Of a DNA stretch of 64,000 nt, positions 24,214-33,023 are shown in pieces. The notes under the pieces were generated by a model. That model ran no database searches, was not told the DNA's origin, and saw nothing but the letters and a program-made list of their open reading frames with translations. This DNA comes from Agromyces mangrovi. Lineage in GTDB: Bacteria > Actinomycetota > Actinomycetes > Actinomycetales > Microbacteriaceae. Where the stretch lies: positions 2,170,001 through 2,234,000 of the forward strand of contig NZ_AP027737.1 of assembly GCF_030296695.1 (NCBI RefSeq). Reading direction: 5' to 3'. The stretch's first letter is position 1; every line of letters starts with the position of its first letter. The position numbers were made by a program, and so were the translations under genes.

Positions 24214-25643
24214 GAGTCGAACCCCAGTCCGAGGGCGTCGAGGGTCTTCAGCAGCACGTTGCGCTTCCCGTCGTTGTGGTCGGCGCGGTCGAGCGACCAG
24301 CGCGTGGCGTTGATGCCGATGGCGGCGGCGGGCTCGGGCGGGAACGGCAGCGGCCGCTCGCGCACCATCTGCAGTTCGGTGCGCTCGGTCTGCACGCCGG
24401 CGAGCCGGTCGAGCATGACCTCGGCGCCGAACCGGGTCGACGCGACGCCGAGGCCGGTGAAGCCCGCCGCGTAGGCGACGCGCCCCTCGCGGGCGGTGCC
24501 GTAGAACGCGCAGAACTGGGTCGACGTGTCGATCGCGCCGGCCCAGCGGTGGGAGAAGCGCAGCCCCTCGAGCTGCGGGAACGTCGTGAAGAAGTGGCTC
24601 GCGAGCCGCTCGAACGTCTCGGGCCGGCGCTCGTAGCTCGACCGCACGCGGCGGCCGTAGTGGTAGATCGCGTCGTACCCGCCGAACAGGATGCGGTTGT
24701 CGCGGCTCAGCCGGTAGTAGTGGAACTGGTTGGCCATGTCGCCGATGCCCTGCCGGTCGCCCCACCCGATCGACGCGAGCTGCTCGTCGGTCAGCGGCTC
24801 GGTCATGAGCGCGTAGTCGTACACGGGCACGGTCATGAGCCGATTGCGCTTCAGCAGGCTCGGGAAGACGTTGGTCGCGAGCGCGACCTGCCCGGCGCGC
24901 ACCCGTCCGCGCTCGGTGGTGAGGGTGACGGATGCCGCGTCGGAATCGAGCTTCTGCACCGGCGACTCCTCGAACACCTCGACGCCCAGGTCGCGGGCGA
25001 CGCGTGCGAGCTCGAGGGCGAGCTTCGCGGGGTGCAGGATCGCCGACGTGCGGCGGTGCCAGACGCCCGCGAGGTAGGTGGGGGAGTCGACCGCGGCGCG
25101 GATGGCGTCGCCGTCGAGGTAGCTGAGGTCGTCGATGCCGTGCTCGGCGGCATCCGCCATCGACTCGTGCAGCCACTCGACCTGGTGCGGCTCGACCGCC
25201 ACGTCGAGCGAGCCGTTGCGCTCGAAGTCGAAGTCCATGCCGAGCTCTGCGACGGATGCCTCGATGGCGTCGAGGTTCGCCAGGCCCAGCCGGTCGAGCT
25301 CGGCGAGCTCGTCGGGCCAGCGCGACAGGCCGTTCTCGCGGCCGTGCGTGAGGCTCGCCTCGCAGAAGCCGCCGTTGCGGCCCGACGCGGCCCAGCCGAT
25401 GCGCTTGGCCTCGACGAGCACGACCTTCCGGTCGGGGTCGCGGCGCTTCGCCTCGACCGCGGTCCACAGCCCGGTGTAGCCGCCGCCGACGACGGCGAGG
25501 TCGGCCTCGATGGTGCCGACGAGTTGCGGGTGCGTCGGCCGCTCGACGTCGTCGAGCCAGAACACGCGCTGCTCCGACTGCTCCAGGCTGTGCGCCACGA
25601 CGGATGCCTCGGCCGGTCGGCGTTCGAATACGGTCGTTCCCAC
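24210..25643 (-). CDS. FAD-dependent amine oxidoreductase, PuuB/DadA-like
   Basis: A 477-residue flavoprotein of the DAO family, most like gamma-glutamylputrescine oxidase PuuB, which oxidises a terminal amine to an aldehyde. The N-terminal dinucleotide-binding site is clear: DLAVVGGGYTGLWTAVEAKRR at about residues 48-68, followed by VLVEAKRIGWAASGRNGGF. A second FAD-contacting segment is GRVAYAAGFTGLGVASTRFGAEVM near residue 386. GTG 25643 has GGAGG 7 bases upstream. It heads a four-gene operon (oxidase, cupin, P1 peptidase, MOSC). Other glycine- or sarcosine-type amines are possible substrates. Confidence 0.8.
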   Translation of the reverse strand: MGTTVFERRPAEASVVAHSLEQSEQRVFWLDDVERPTHPQLVGTIEADLAVVGGGYTGLWTAVEAKRRDPDRKVVLVEAKRIGWAASGRNGGFCEASLTHGRENGLSRWPDELAELDRLGLANLDAIEASVAELGMDFDFERNGSLDVAVEPHQVEWLHESMADAAEHGIDDLSYLDGDAIRAAVDSPTYLAGVWHRRTSAILHPAKLALELARVARDLGVEVFEESPVQKLDSDAASVTLTTERGRVRAGQVALATNVFPSLLKRNRLMTVPVYDYALMTEPLTDEQLASIGWGDRQGIGDMANQFHYYRLSRDNRILFGGYDAIYHYGRRVRSSYERRPETFERLASHFFTTFPQLEGLRFSHRWAGAIDTSTQFCAFYGTAREGRVAYAAGFTGLGVASTRFGAEVMLDRLAGVQTERTELQMVRERPLPFPPEPAAAIGINATRWSLDRADHNDGKRNVLLKTLDALGLGFDS

Positions 25644-25779
25644 GGGTTCGCCTCCAGCGGATGTCTCGGGGTGACTCCATCCTCCCCCGACGCGCGCGGA
25701 TCGCGCGCGTCGCGAGTGTCGCGACCTGCGCGGAGGGTCGCACGAACCGTCCGGCTGGACGGTGCACGCGACCTCGGGC

Positions 25780-26883
25780 TCAGCGTCCCGCAGCGCGCAG
25801 CATCCGCTCGATCGCGATGACCGCGAGGACGCTCCGCCGCATCGCGGTGGTGGCGCCGAAGTTCACCACGAGGTGGGCGTCCTGCACGGGGTCGTGGAAG
25901 ACGTGCGTGGCGAGGATGCCGGTGTGGCCGACGGGTCGCGGGTACCGGCGCAGGAACGGGGAGAACTCGCCGAAGCGCAGCTGCATCATGCCGGTGCCGT
26001 AGTGGATGCCCGGGCGGAAGCGGTGCTGCATGGTGGTCATCGTCGCGAGCGTCGCCGGGGTGACGAGGCGCCCGCCGTGCAGCGCTTCGCTGAATGCGAC
26101 CAGGTCGTCGGGGGTGCTCGCGACCCCACCGCCGGCCCAGTCGATGGTCAGGCTGCGGAAGCCGGCGATGTCGGTGCGGCCGAGCCGCACGGGCAGGATG
26201 CCGGGGTCGACGTCGACCGGCCCCGGCCCGTCGTTCGCGGCGCGCGAGCGGTAGGGCAGGAACGTGTCGTCCATGCCGAGCGGGGTGAAGACGCGCTCGT
26301 GCAGCAGGTCGTGGAAGGCGGTGCCGGTGCGCTCCTCGAGGATGCGGCCGAGCAGCACGTACCCGGTGTCGGAGTAGTGGAACGTCGCGCCAGGGCGCGC
26401 GACGGGGTGCTGGCGCTCGCGCGTGACGGCGAGCAGGTCGGCCGGGGCCCAGGAGCGGTCGGGCTCGTCCACCAGCAGGCGGTTCAGGCGCGGGCCGTCG
26501 GCGACGCGGTCCTCGAAGTAGTCGGCGACGCCCGAGGTGTGGGCGAGCAGCTGTCGGGGCGCGGCCTCGGCGGCGTGGTCTGTGCCGTCGCTGGTGAAGA
26601 GTCCGGCGAGCTCGTCGGCCGGGAGCAGGGTCGTGAGCGGTGCGTCGAGATCGAGGTCGCCGCGCTCGGCGAGCTGCATCGCGACGGTCGCGGTGAAGAG
26701 CTTGCCGACGCTCGCGACGTGGAAGCGGCCGGCGGGGTCGCCGACGCGCGCGTCGATGCCGAGACGCTCGGCGCGCACGGCGACCTGGGGCACGCCAGGG
26801 CCGGAGTCGTCGCGGGCGTACTTGGCGACGGCGGCGCTCAGTCGCTCGGTGAAGTCCGTGTTCGTGGTCGTCTGCAGGGGCAT
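25780..26883 (-). CDS. beta-lactamase-fold serine hydrolase (class C/EstB type)
   Basis: A 367-residue serine hydrolase of the beta-lactamase/D-Ala carboxypeptidase-like family. The nucleophile motif SxxK appears as SVGK in VASVGKLFTATVAMQLAERG near residue 60, and the YxN-like motif as YSDTGYVLLG near 168-177. There is no signal peptide at the chosen ATG 26883, so a cytosolic esterase or peptidase is more likely than a true beta-lactamase. Starting at 26937 would add a short hydrophobic stretch, but the ATG at 26883 follows GAGAGGTGAG and is preferred. It is divergent from a PadR gene, which probably represses it through the shared promoter region. Confidence 0.8.
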   Translation of the reverse strand: MPLQTTTNTDFTERLSAAVAKYARDDSGPGVPQVAVRAERLGIDARVGDPAGRFHVASVGKLFTATVAMQLAERGDLDLDAPLTTLLPADELAGLFTSDGTDHAAEAAPRQLLAHTSGVADYFEDRVADGPRLNRLLVDEPDRSWAPADLLAVTRERQHPVARPGATFHYSDTGYVLLGRILEERTGTAFHDLLHERVFTPLGMDDTFLPYRSRAANDGPGPVDVDPGILPVRLGRTDIAGFRSLTIDWAGGGVASTPDDLVAFSEALHGGRLVTPATLATMTTMQHRFRPGIHYGTGMMQLRFGEFSPFLRRYPRPVGHTGILATHVFHDPVQDAHLVVNFGATTAMRRSVLAVIAIERMLRAAGR

Positions 26884-26898
26884 CCGTCTCACCTCTCG

Positions 26899-26920
26899 GT
26901 ATATCACTAGTAGGTATATC
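26899..26920. promoter_or_regulatory. direct repeats GGTATATC in the PadR intergenic region
   Basis: GGTATATC occurs at 26899-26906 and again at 26913-26920, separated by ACTAGT-containing sequence. This is a rare AT-rich island between divergent genes. PadR regulators often bind ATAT-containing sites in their own promoters, so this is the likely operator for the PadR protein encoded at 26953. Spacing of 14 bases is unusual for a single symmetric site. Confidence 0.5.
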
Positions 26921-26952
26921 CCGTAGAGTAGGCCCATGCAGGGTGGACGTCA

Positions 26953-27489
26953 ATGGGCAACGTGATCCTCGGGCTGCTGCTGCTCGCGCCGCAGACGCTG
27001 TACTCGCTGAACCAGCAGTTCCGGCACGGCATCTCGCTCTTCTACCGGGCGAGCTACGGCAGCCTGCAGTCGGCGCTGCGCACGCTCGCGGCGAAGGAGT
27101 ACGTGACCTACGCCGAGACCGTCGAGGGCGGGCGCAACAAGAAGGTGTACTCGATCACGGATGCCGGTGCCGCGGCCTTCCACGAATGGATGCGCGCGCC
27201 CGTCGAGGGCAGCGACATCGAGGTCGCCGCGCTGTCGAAGCTGTACTTCCTCGGCCTGGTCGACGAACCGGGGGAGCGACGTGCCGTGCTCGACGACGTC
27301 ATCGCCGCGATCGAGCGCGACCGGGCGCAGCTCTCCTCGTTGGATGCCGCCTTGGACGAGATGGACGTGCCGGAGCAGTATCGACGCGTGTTCCACTACC
27401 AGCGCAAGGCGCTCGAGTACGGGCTGATGTCGACGGATGCGGCGGAGAGCTGGTTCCGGGCGCTCGCCGAGGAGACGGGGGAGGCCTGA
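26953..27489 (+). CDS. PadR-family transcriptional regulator
   Basis: A 178-residue PadR regulator: N-terminal winged helix with ILGLLLLAPQTLYSLNQQF, SYGSLQSALRTLAAKEYVTY and the wing GRNKKVYSITDAGAAAFHEWM at residues 4-80, then a helical dimerisation domain about 95-175. ATG 26953 is preceded by AGGGTGG. It is divergent from the serine hydrolase gene and its stop codon overlaps the start of a GH16-like gene (TGATG), so it controls or is co-expressed with both. The effector is unknown. Confidence 0.85.
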   Translation: MGNVILGLLLLAPQTLYSLNQQFRHGISLFYRASYGSLQSALRTLAAKEYVTYAETVEGGRNKKVYSITDAGAAAFHEWMRAPVEGSDIEVAALSKLYFLGLVDEPGERRAVLDDVIAAIERDRAQLSSLDAALDEMDVPEQYRRVFHYQRKALEYGLMSTDAAESWFRALAEETGEA

Positions 27490-28268
27490 TGGAAGTGACG
27501 CCCGACGGACGCTTCGCGCTCGAGTTCGACGCGCGCTTCGACGGAGCGGAGCTCGACCGGTCGCAGTGGCTGCCGTTCTACCTGCCGCAGTGGTCGAGTC
27601 GTGCGCGCACGGCCGCGCGCTACGAGCTGCGCGACGGGCGGCTCCACCTGCGCGTCGACGCCGACCAGCCGGCGTGGTCGCCTGAGTTCGACGGCGAGGT
27701 GCGGGTGTCCAACCTGCAGACCGGGGTGCGCTCGGGGTCGGTCGGGAGCTCGTCGGGGCAGCATCCGTTCCGCGCCGGGCTCGTGGTGCGCGAGGCGCAG
27801 CCGGCCGAGTTCACGTACGCGCCGCGGTACGGTCGCATCGAGATCCGGGCCGCCTCCCGCGTGGGGCCGGGCGCGCTCGCCGCACTCTGGCTGATCGGCA
27901 CCGAGGAACGGCCCGAGCAGTCGGCTGAGCTCTGCGTCTTCGAGATCTTCGGGTCGGATGTCGCGGACGACGGCTCGGCGGTCGTCGGCTGCGGGGTGCA
28001 TCCGTTCGCCGACCCGACGATCACCGACGACTTCACGCAGGTGCCGTTCGACGCCGACGTGCGCGAACCGCACGACTACGCGGTCGAGTGGACGCCCGAC
28101 GGCGTCGTCTTCGCGTTCGACGGCCGGGTCGTGAAACGCGTGGCGCAGTCGCCCGACTACCCGATGCAACTCATGCTCAACGTCTACCGGTTCGGGGCGG
28201 ATGCCCCGGAGGTCGCGCCCGAACTGGTCGTCGACCACGTGCGCGGGTGGCGGTGGCTCGGCGCCTGA
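27489..28268 (+). CDS. GH16-like beta-jelly-roll protein with altered catalytic motif
   Basis: A 259-residue protein of the glycoside hydrolase 16/concanavalin-like fold. Family signs are EFDARFDGAELDRSQW at the start, APRYGRIEIRAASRVGPGALAALWLIG in the middle, and HDYAVEWTPDGVVFAFDGRVVKR near the end. The catalytic stretch, normally E-x-D-x-x-E, reads ELCVFE (in SAELCVFEIFG): both glutamates are present but the central Asp is Cys. No signal peptide is visible, which is unusual for a polysaccharide-degrading enzyme. It is translationally coupled to the PadR gene. It may be a divergent hydrolase or a carbohydrate-binding relative. Confidence 0.75.
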   Translation: MEVTPDGRFALEFDARFDGAELDRSQWLPFYLPQWSSRARTAARYELRDGRLHLRVDADQPAWSPEFDGEVRVSNLQTGVRSGSVGSSSGQHPFRAGLVVREAQPAEFTYAPRYGRIEIRAASRVGPGALAALWLIGTEERPEQSAELCVFEIFGSDVADDGSAVVGCGVHPFADPTITDDFTQVPFDADVREPHDYAVEWTPDGVVFAFDGRVVKRVAQSPDYPMQLMLNVYRFGADAPEVAPELVVDHVRGWRWLGA

Positions 28269-28286
28269 CTTCGGGCGCCCGAGCGG

Positions 28287-29810
28287 TCAGGCGCGGGGCG
28301 CGTGCGCCTCGAGGAACTCGTAGACCTCGGTCTGGTCGACACCGGGGAACGTGCCGGTCGGCAGCGCCGCGAGCAGGCTCGTGGGGGTGCGGGCGGCCGG
28401 CCACGAGGCATCCGCCCACTGCTCTGCCAGCGCGTCGGGCGCGCGGCGGCAGCAGGTCTCGTCGGGGCAGCGGCTCACCGAGCGGTGCGGCGTCTCGCGG
28501 CCGCGGAACCACTTGACGTGGCCGAACGGCACGCCGACCGAGACCGAGTACTCGCCCTCCTTGGCCTTCTCGATGCGCGAGGTGCACCAGAACGTGCCCG
28601 AGGGGGTGTCGGTGTACTGGTACCAGGGGCTGAATCGGTCGGTCGCGTCGAAGACCGTGCGGGCGGTCCAGTTGCGGCAGACCGTGGTGCCCTCGACCGC
28701 GCCGAGGGCGTCGGACGGGAAGCGCACGGAGTCGTTCTCGTAGGCCTTGATGATGGTGCCCGACTCGTGCACCTTCATGAAGTGCACCGGGATGTCGAGG
28801 CGCGCCGTGGCGAGGTTCGTGAACCGGTGTGCGGCGGTCTCGTACGAGACGGCGAAGTGGTCGCGGAGCTCCTCCATCGAGATGCGGCGCAGGTTCTTCG
28901 CCTCGGTGAGGAAGCGCACGGCGGCCTGCTCGGGCAGCAGGATGGCCGCGGTGAGGTAGTTCGTCTCGACGCGCTGGCGCAGAAACTCGCCGTAGTTTCT
29001 CGGCTCGGCGTGGGCGAGCACGTGGCTCGCGAGCGCCTGGAGGATGGGGGAGCGCGAGTCGCGCGACGGCGACTGCGAGGTCGGCAGGTAGATGCGGCCG
29101 TTGCGCTTGTCGGTGACCGAGCGGGTGGAGTGCGGGAGGTCGCCGACGTAGTGCAGCGAGTAGCCGAGGTGACTGGCGATGTCGGCGACGAGCTGGTGGG
29201 AGACCGGCCCGCCGGCGTGGCCGACGGCCTGCAGCAGCTCGGCAGCGCGCTCCTCGAGCTCGGGGTAGAAGTTGTCGCGGGCGCGCATCTCCTGGCGGAG
29301 CTCGGCGTTCGTGCGGCGGGCCTCCTCGGGGGTGGCCGCGCGCTCGCGGTGCAGGCGGTCGATCTCGTTGTGGAGCGCGAGGATCGTCTGCAGCGTCTGG
29401 TCGTTCATCCCCTTGGCCACGCGGAACGGCGGCAGGCCGAGCGCCTCGAACACCGGGCCGCGCTGCGCGCGCTCCACGGCGATCTCGAGCGCGTCGCGCG
29501 GGCTCGGCGGCTCGGCGCGGAGCAGTTCGTCGACGGTGGTGCCGAGCGCGAGGGCGATCGTGCGGAGCATCGAGAGCTTCGGCTCGCGGCGGCCGTTCTC
29601 GATCATCGAGACCTGGCTGGGCGCGCGGTCGACGGCCTGGGCGAGCTGCTCGAGGGTCATGCCGCGGGCGGTGCGGGCCTCGCGGATGCGACGGCCGAGC
29701 GTCAGCGCGTCGATCTCGTCGTCGTGCTCGGCGTCGTCGCGGTGGGTCTCGGGGCGCGCCTGGGGCCCTGCGATGCGGGTCGGTGCGAGTGCGCGATCTG
29801 CGATGACCAT
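28287..29810 (-). CDS. ramB: RamB-like regulator of acetate metabolism (HTH_XRE plus ImmA/IrrE-like domain)
   Basis: A 507-residue regulator of the short-chain fatty acyl regulator family. An XRE-type helix-turn-helix lies at about 38-95 (LGRRIREARTARGMTLEQLAQAVDRAPSQVSMIENGRREPKLSMLRTIALALG); an IrrE-like region follows near 290-350 (RVETNYLTAAILLPEQAAVRFL); a Cys-rich C-terminal domain includes GTTVCRNW, TFWCTSRIE and RCPDETCCRRAP, as in RamB. In corynebacteria RamB represses aceA, aceB and acetate activation genes; aceA-aceB lie about 10 kb away here. The ATG at 29810 is chosen as the first start before the HTH. Repeats just upstream may be its own binding site. Confidence 0.8.
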   Translation of the reverse strand: MVIADRALAPTRIAGPQARPETHRDDAEHDDEIDALTLGRRIREARTARGMTLEQLAQAVDRAPSQVSMIENGRREPKLSMLRTIALALGTTVDELLRAEPPSPRDALEIAVERAQRGPVFEALGLPPFRVAKGMNDQTLQTILALHNEIDRLHRERAATPEEARRTNAELRQEMRARDNFYPELEERAAELLQAVGHAGGPVSHQLVADIASHLGYSLHYVGDLPHSTRSVTDKRNGRIYLPTSQSPSRDSRSPILQALASHVLAHAEPRNYGEFLRQRVETNYLTAAILLPEQAAVRFLTEAKNLRRISMEELRDHFAVSYETAAHRFTNLATARLDIPVHFMKVHESGTIIKAYENDSVRFPSDALGAVEGTTVCRNWTARTVFDATDRFSPWYQYTDTPSGTFWCTSRIEKAKEGEYSVSVGVPFGHVKWFRGRETPHRSVSRCPDETCCRRAPDALAEQWADASWPAARTPTSLLAALPTGTFPGVDQTEVYEFLEAHAPRA

Positions 29811-29839
29811 GGATCGATGTTCACACGCGTTCGCAGTGG

Positions 29840-29862
29840 GTGCAAACAGAAGAAGTGCGAAA
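29840..29862. promoter_or_regulatory. paired GTGCRAAM repeats upstream of ramB
   Basis: GTGCAAAC at 29840-29847 and GTGCGAAA at 29855-29862 are direct repeats 15 bases apart, in a locally AT-rich stretch about 35 bases ahead of the ramB start. Their complements, GTTTGCAC and TTTCGCAC, resemble the TTTGCA core of known RamB sites. Autoregulation is therefore plausible but unproven. Confidence 0.35.
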
Positions 29863-29902
29863 TTTCTGTGAGCGGTGTGGTGGGGCGGGCGACGGTTGTT
29901 GC

Positions 29903-30819
29903 TCAATCGGCGTGCTCGGCGACGAGTTCGGCGAGCACGTGGCGCGCGCCGGCCGCGATCGGGGGATGGCGTTCGGCGACGTGGGCGAGCTGCGCGAGTG
30001 CCTGCAGCAGGGCCCAGCCGCGTGCTCGCGCCCACTCGTGGTCGTCGGCTCCGACGGCGGCGCGATAGGTCTCGCGGGCGTCGGGCTCGAGGAGGTTCCA
30101 TGCGACCCGGTGCTCGCTCGCCGGGTCGCCGAGGCCCATGGTTCCGAAGTCGAGCACGCCGGCGAGACGACCGTCGGCGACGAGGAGGTTGCCGGGTGAG
30201 AGATCGCCGTGGATCCAGGTGCGGTTCGCCGGTGGGCGTGCGCTGCGTGCGGTGCTCCAGATCGCGTCCAGGTCGTGCGCGCCGAGGGCCGCGAGCTGCG
30301 TGTTGACGGCCGCGAGCCGCGCGCTGACGAACTCGTCCTCCTCGGCGAGCGGGCGCGGCCACGCGGTGGTCGGCGCTCCGTCTGGGTCGAGGTCGCGCAT
30401 CGCGCGAGCGAAGGCGGCGAGGTCGCGGGCGAGGTCGTGCTGCCGGGTGCGCGTCGCCGGCGAGGCATCCGCTTCGCCCTCGACCACCGGGTGCTCGCCG
30501 ACGAGCCATCGGCAGACGGTCCAGTGCCAGGGGTACCCGTCGGCAGGTCGGCCGAGGGCGAGCGGCAGTGGCACGGCGACGGGCAGCTGCGGTGCGATGC
30601 GGGGCAGCCAGCGGTACTCGCCTTCGAGGGTGCGGCCGCCCACGGCAGGCGTGGCAGGCGCACGGCGAGGTCGTCGCCGAGACGGTACATCGCGTTGTCG
30701 GTGCCCTGCGACGGTGCGGTGACGATCGGCAGGTGCGCCCACTCGGGGAACTGCGCGGCGACGAGGCGGCGCACCAGGGAGGCATCCGTCGGCACCTCGT
30801 CGGCGTGGGTGGTACGCAT
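29903..30819 (-). pseudogene. aminoglycoside phosphotransferase-family kinase, frameshifted by one base
   Basis: Small-molecule kinase of the APH family. From ATG 30819 the N-lobe is normal (FPEWAHLPIVTAPSQGTDNAMYRLGDDLAVRLPRLPW); the reading then needs a change of frame to continue LEGEYRWLPRIAPQLPVAVPLPLALG. The C-lobe holds the catalytic motifs WIHGDLSPGNLL and VLDFGTMGLGDP. Adding one base somewhere between about 30631 and 30650 gives a 305-residue protein, normal for the family. The break may be a sequencing error. Substrate is unknown; such genes in soil actinobacteria are not reliable markers of resistance. It runs divergent from the DUF222 gene. Confidence 0.72.
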
Positions 30820-30977
30820 CGGCACACGGTAGCGCAGCGGGGTGTGCGGGGGATCGGCACGTGCCGAAACAGGTGGTGGCGGGGCGCCGGTTCGGGCGCC
30901 GGAGCGAGGCGCGCCGGGGCGGCCCGAATGTCGGTGGGTGCTGGTCGAATGAAGACGTGGAAGAGGCGGGCGAGGGC

Positions 30978-32462
30978 ATGCGGGCGACACCGGTTGCGGT
31001 GCTGCCCGAGCATGCGTCCGACCCGGCGGCCGGCATGCCGGTCGCGCTTCCCGCACCCGACGAGCTCGACGCCGAGTGGGCGCTGTTCGACCGCGATGTC
31101 GAGGCGTGGTGGGAGCTCGAGCGGGCCGACGCCGAGGCCTGCGAGGCCGAGCACGGCGTGCGGCCCGAGCACCTGCTCGACCTCGAGGTCGGCGAGGTCG
31201 CATCGCTCACTCGACAGCTCGAGCGTGTCGCCGCGCGGCGCGCGCGGGTGCTCGAGCGGGCCCGACTTCGTGCGCTCGAAGTCGAGGAGGCGCGGGCGAC
31301 GGAACGCGAGGCGATGGGGCTGCGCGTCGATGCGCCCTCGCGCCGGCGGGAGCTCGCGCACCGGTCGGTGACGGCCGAGGTCGCGTGCGCCACCCGCTCC
31401 GCGGAGGGCACGGTGAGCCGATGGCTGGCGGATGCCTCGCGGCTGGCCGACGACGCCGAGGCGACGCTCGACGCGGCGGAGTCCGGGCGCATCACCTTCG
31501 CGCACGCGCGCACCATCGCCGACGAGGCGGCGTCGCTGCCCGCCGCCGCTCGCGGCGCGTACGAGGCGGCCGTGCTGCCGCTGGCCGAGCACACGACGCC
31601 CGCGCAGTTCCGTCGTCGGGCGCGGCGGATGCGAGAGCAGATGCATCCCGACTCGATCGAGACCCGCGCTGAGGCCGCGGCCGCCGAGCGTCACGTGCGC
31701 ATCACGCCCGAGCGCGACGGAATGGCCTGGCTCGGCGCCTACCTTCCGGCGCAGTCTGCAGCGTCGATCGATGCGCAGCTCGAGGACCTCGCGGGCGAGT
31801 TGGCCTCCGCCGAGGGCGAGCAGCGCACGATGGCGCAGTTGCGGGCCGACGTGTTCGCCGACCTGCTGACCGGCGGAACACTCCCCGATGCGTCCGTGGG
31901 GGCACTCCCCGATGCATCTGCGTCGGAGACCTCACGCCGTCGGGGCATCCGACCGACCGTGACCGTGACGGTGCCCGCTCTGACGCTGCTCGGGCGCGGC
32001 GACGAGTCGGCGGAGCTGGAGGGGTGCGGTCCGATCCCGGTCGACGCGGCGCGCGAGCTCGCCGGCGAGGCTCCGTCGTGGAAGCGGCTGCTCACGCACC
32101 CCGAATCGGGGGCCGTGCTCTCGGTCGGTCGCGAACGCTACGCCGTGCCACCCGACCTGCGTGCGTGGTTGCGGGTGCGCGACGGCACCTGCCGATTCCC
32201 GGGCTGCACGAGAACCGCCGCCGGGTGCGAGGTCGACCACACCGTCGACTGGGCCGCGGGTGGTGAGACCCGGCACGACAACCTCGCTCACCTGTGCGCC
32301 CGACACCACCACCTGAAACACGAGGGCGGCTGGCGCGTCGAACCGGCGCCGGGCGGGGTGCTGCGCTGGCGAAGTCCGACCGGCCGCGAGTACTCCACCG
32401 AGCCCGAGCGCGCCCTGCCTGCTCGCCCGCCCGAACCGGAAGTCCTCGACCCGCCGTTCTGA
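30978..32462 (+). CDS. DUF222/HNH endonuclease-domain protein
   Basis: Member of the actinobacterial DUF222-HNH family, usually present in many copies per genome. The 494-residue protein has a long helical DUF222 region, about 60-330, with ELAHRSVTAEVACATRSAEGT near its start, and a C-terminal HNH domain: CRFPGCTRTAAGCEVDHTVDWAAGG followed by NLAHLCARHHHLKH. Two Cys near the start of that domain and the D-H, N and H-H residues fit a metal-binding nuclease site. ATG 30978 is chosen for the GGCGAGGG ribosome site; GTG 30957 is an alternative. Function in vivo is unknown. Confidence 0.82.
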   Translation: MRATPVAVLPEHASDPAAGMPVALPAPDELDAEWALFDRDVEAWWELERADAEACEAEHGVRPEHLLDLEVGEVASLTRQLERVAARRARVLERARLRALEVEEARATEREAMGLRVDAPSRRRELAHRSVTAEVACATRSAEGTVSRWLADASRLADDAEATLDAAESGRITFAHARTIADEAASLPAAARGAYEAAVLPLAEHTTPAQFRRRARRMREQMHPDSIETRAEAAAAERHVRITPERDGMAWLGAYLPAQSAASIDAQLEDLAGELASAEGEQRTMAQLRADVFADLLTGGTLPDASVGALPDASASETSRRRGIRPTVTVTVPALTLLGRGDESAELEGCGPIPVDAARELAGEAPSWKRLLTHPESGAVLSVGRERYAVPPDLRAWLRVRDGTCRFPGCTRTAAGCEVDHTVDWAAGGETRHDNLAHLCARHHHLKHEGGWRVEPAPGGVLRWRSPTGREYSTEPERALPARPPEPEVLDPPF

Positions 32463-32593
32463 CGTCGGGCCTGCCCGGAGCCGGCGCCGGCGCGGGCGCG
32501 CCGTCCACACCGCACGGAAACTCCCCAGGCGCCGTGGTTGACTGTCACTTCCGCGCGCCGGATTCGGCACGCATCCCCGACCGGAAGACCCTC

Positions 32594-33016
32594 ATGCGCC
32601 GTACCGCCCTGCTCGCACCGCTCGCACTGGCCACGCTCCTGCTCGCCGGGTGCACCGGCGCGGCCGACACGCAGACGACCGAGGAGGCCTGCGGCGTGCT
32701 CAACCAGGCGGCCGACGAGCTCGCCACCGGCATGGGCATCGAGGACGCGTTCGCGGAGGCATCCGCAGACCCCATCGAGGGTGCCGAGCGACTCGGCGCG
32801 ATCGCCGAGGCGCTCGCGACGACGGCGCAGGACGAGATCGGCAACGCCGACGTGCGCGACGCCGCCCTCGAGTTCTCCACCCAGGTCGGTGCCGTCGCCG
32901 ATGTCATGGCCGAGGCCGCGAGCGACCCCGAGAGCGTCGACCTCGACGCCTTCACCACCACGCTCGAGGACTTCCAGGCGGCATCCGTCGCCTACGAGGA
33001 GATCTGCCCGGCCTAG
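32594..33016 (+). CDS. small secreted lipoprotein
   Basis: A 140-residue exported lipoprotein. MRRTALLAPLALATLLLAGC is a Sec signal ending in the lipobox LLAGC, so the Cys at residue 20 would be lipidated and hold the protein on the outer face of the membrane. The mature part is helical and acidic, with two Cys (EEACGVLNQ and EEICPA) that could form a disulfide. ATG 32594 follows GGAAG. It resembles other uncharacterised actinobacterial lipoproteins. It stands alone and is convergent with the amidohydrolase gene. Confidence 0.75.
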   Translation: MRRTALLAPLALATLLLAGCTGAADTQTTEEACGVLNQAADELATGMGIEDAFAEASADPIEGAERLGAIAEALATTAQDEIGNADVRDAALEFSTQVGAVADVMAEAASDPESVDLDAFTTTLEDFQAASVAYEEICPA

Positions 33017-33023
33017 GCGGAAC

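Noticed and set aside
28287..31694. A 1135-codon minus-strand frame that would fuse sequence from the phosphotransferase and DUF222 region to ramB
   Set aside because: Only the last 507 codons are RamB-like; the upstream part is low-complexity Arg/Pro/Ala-rich shadow of other genes.
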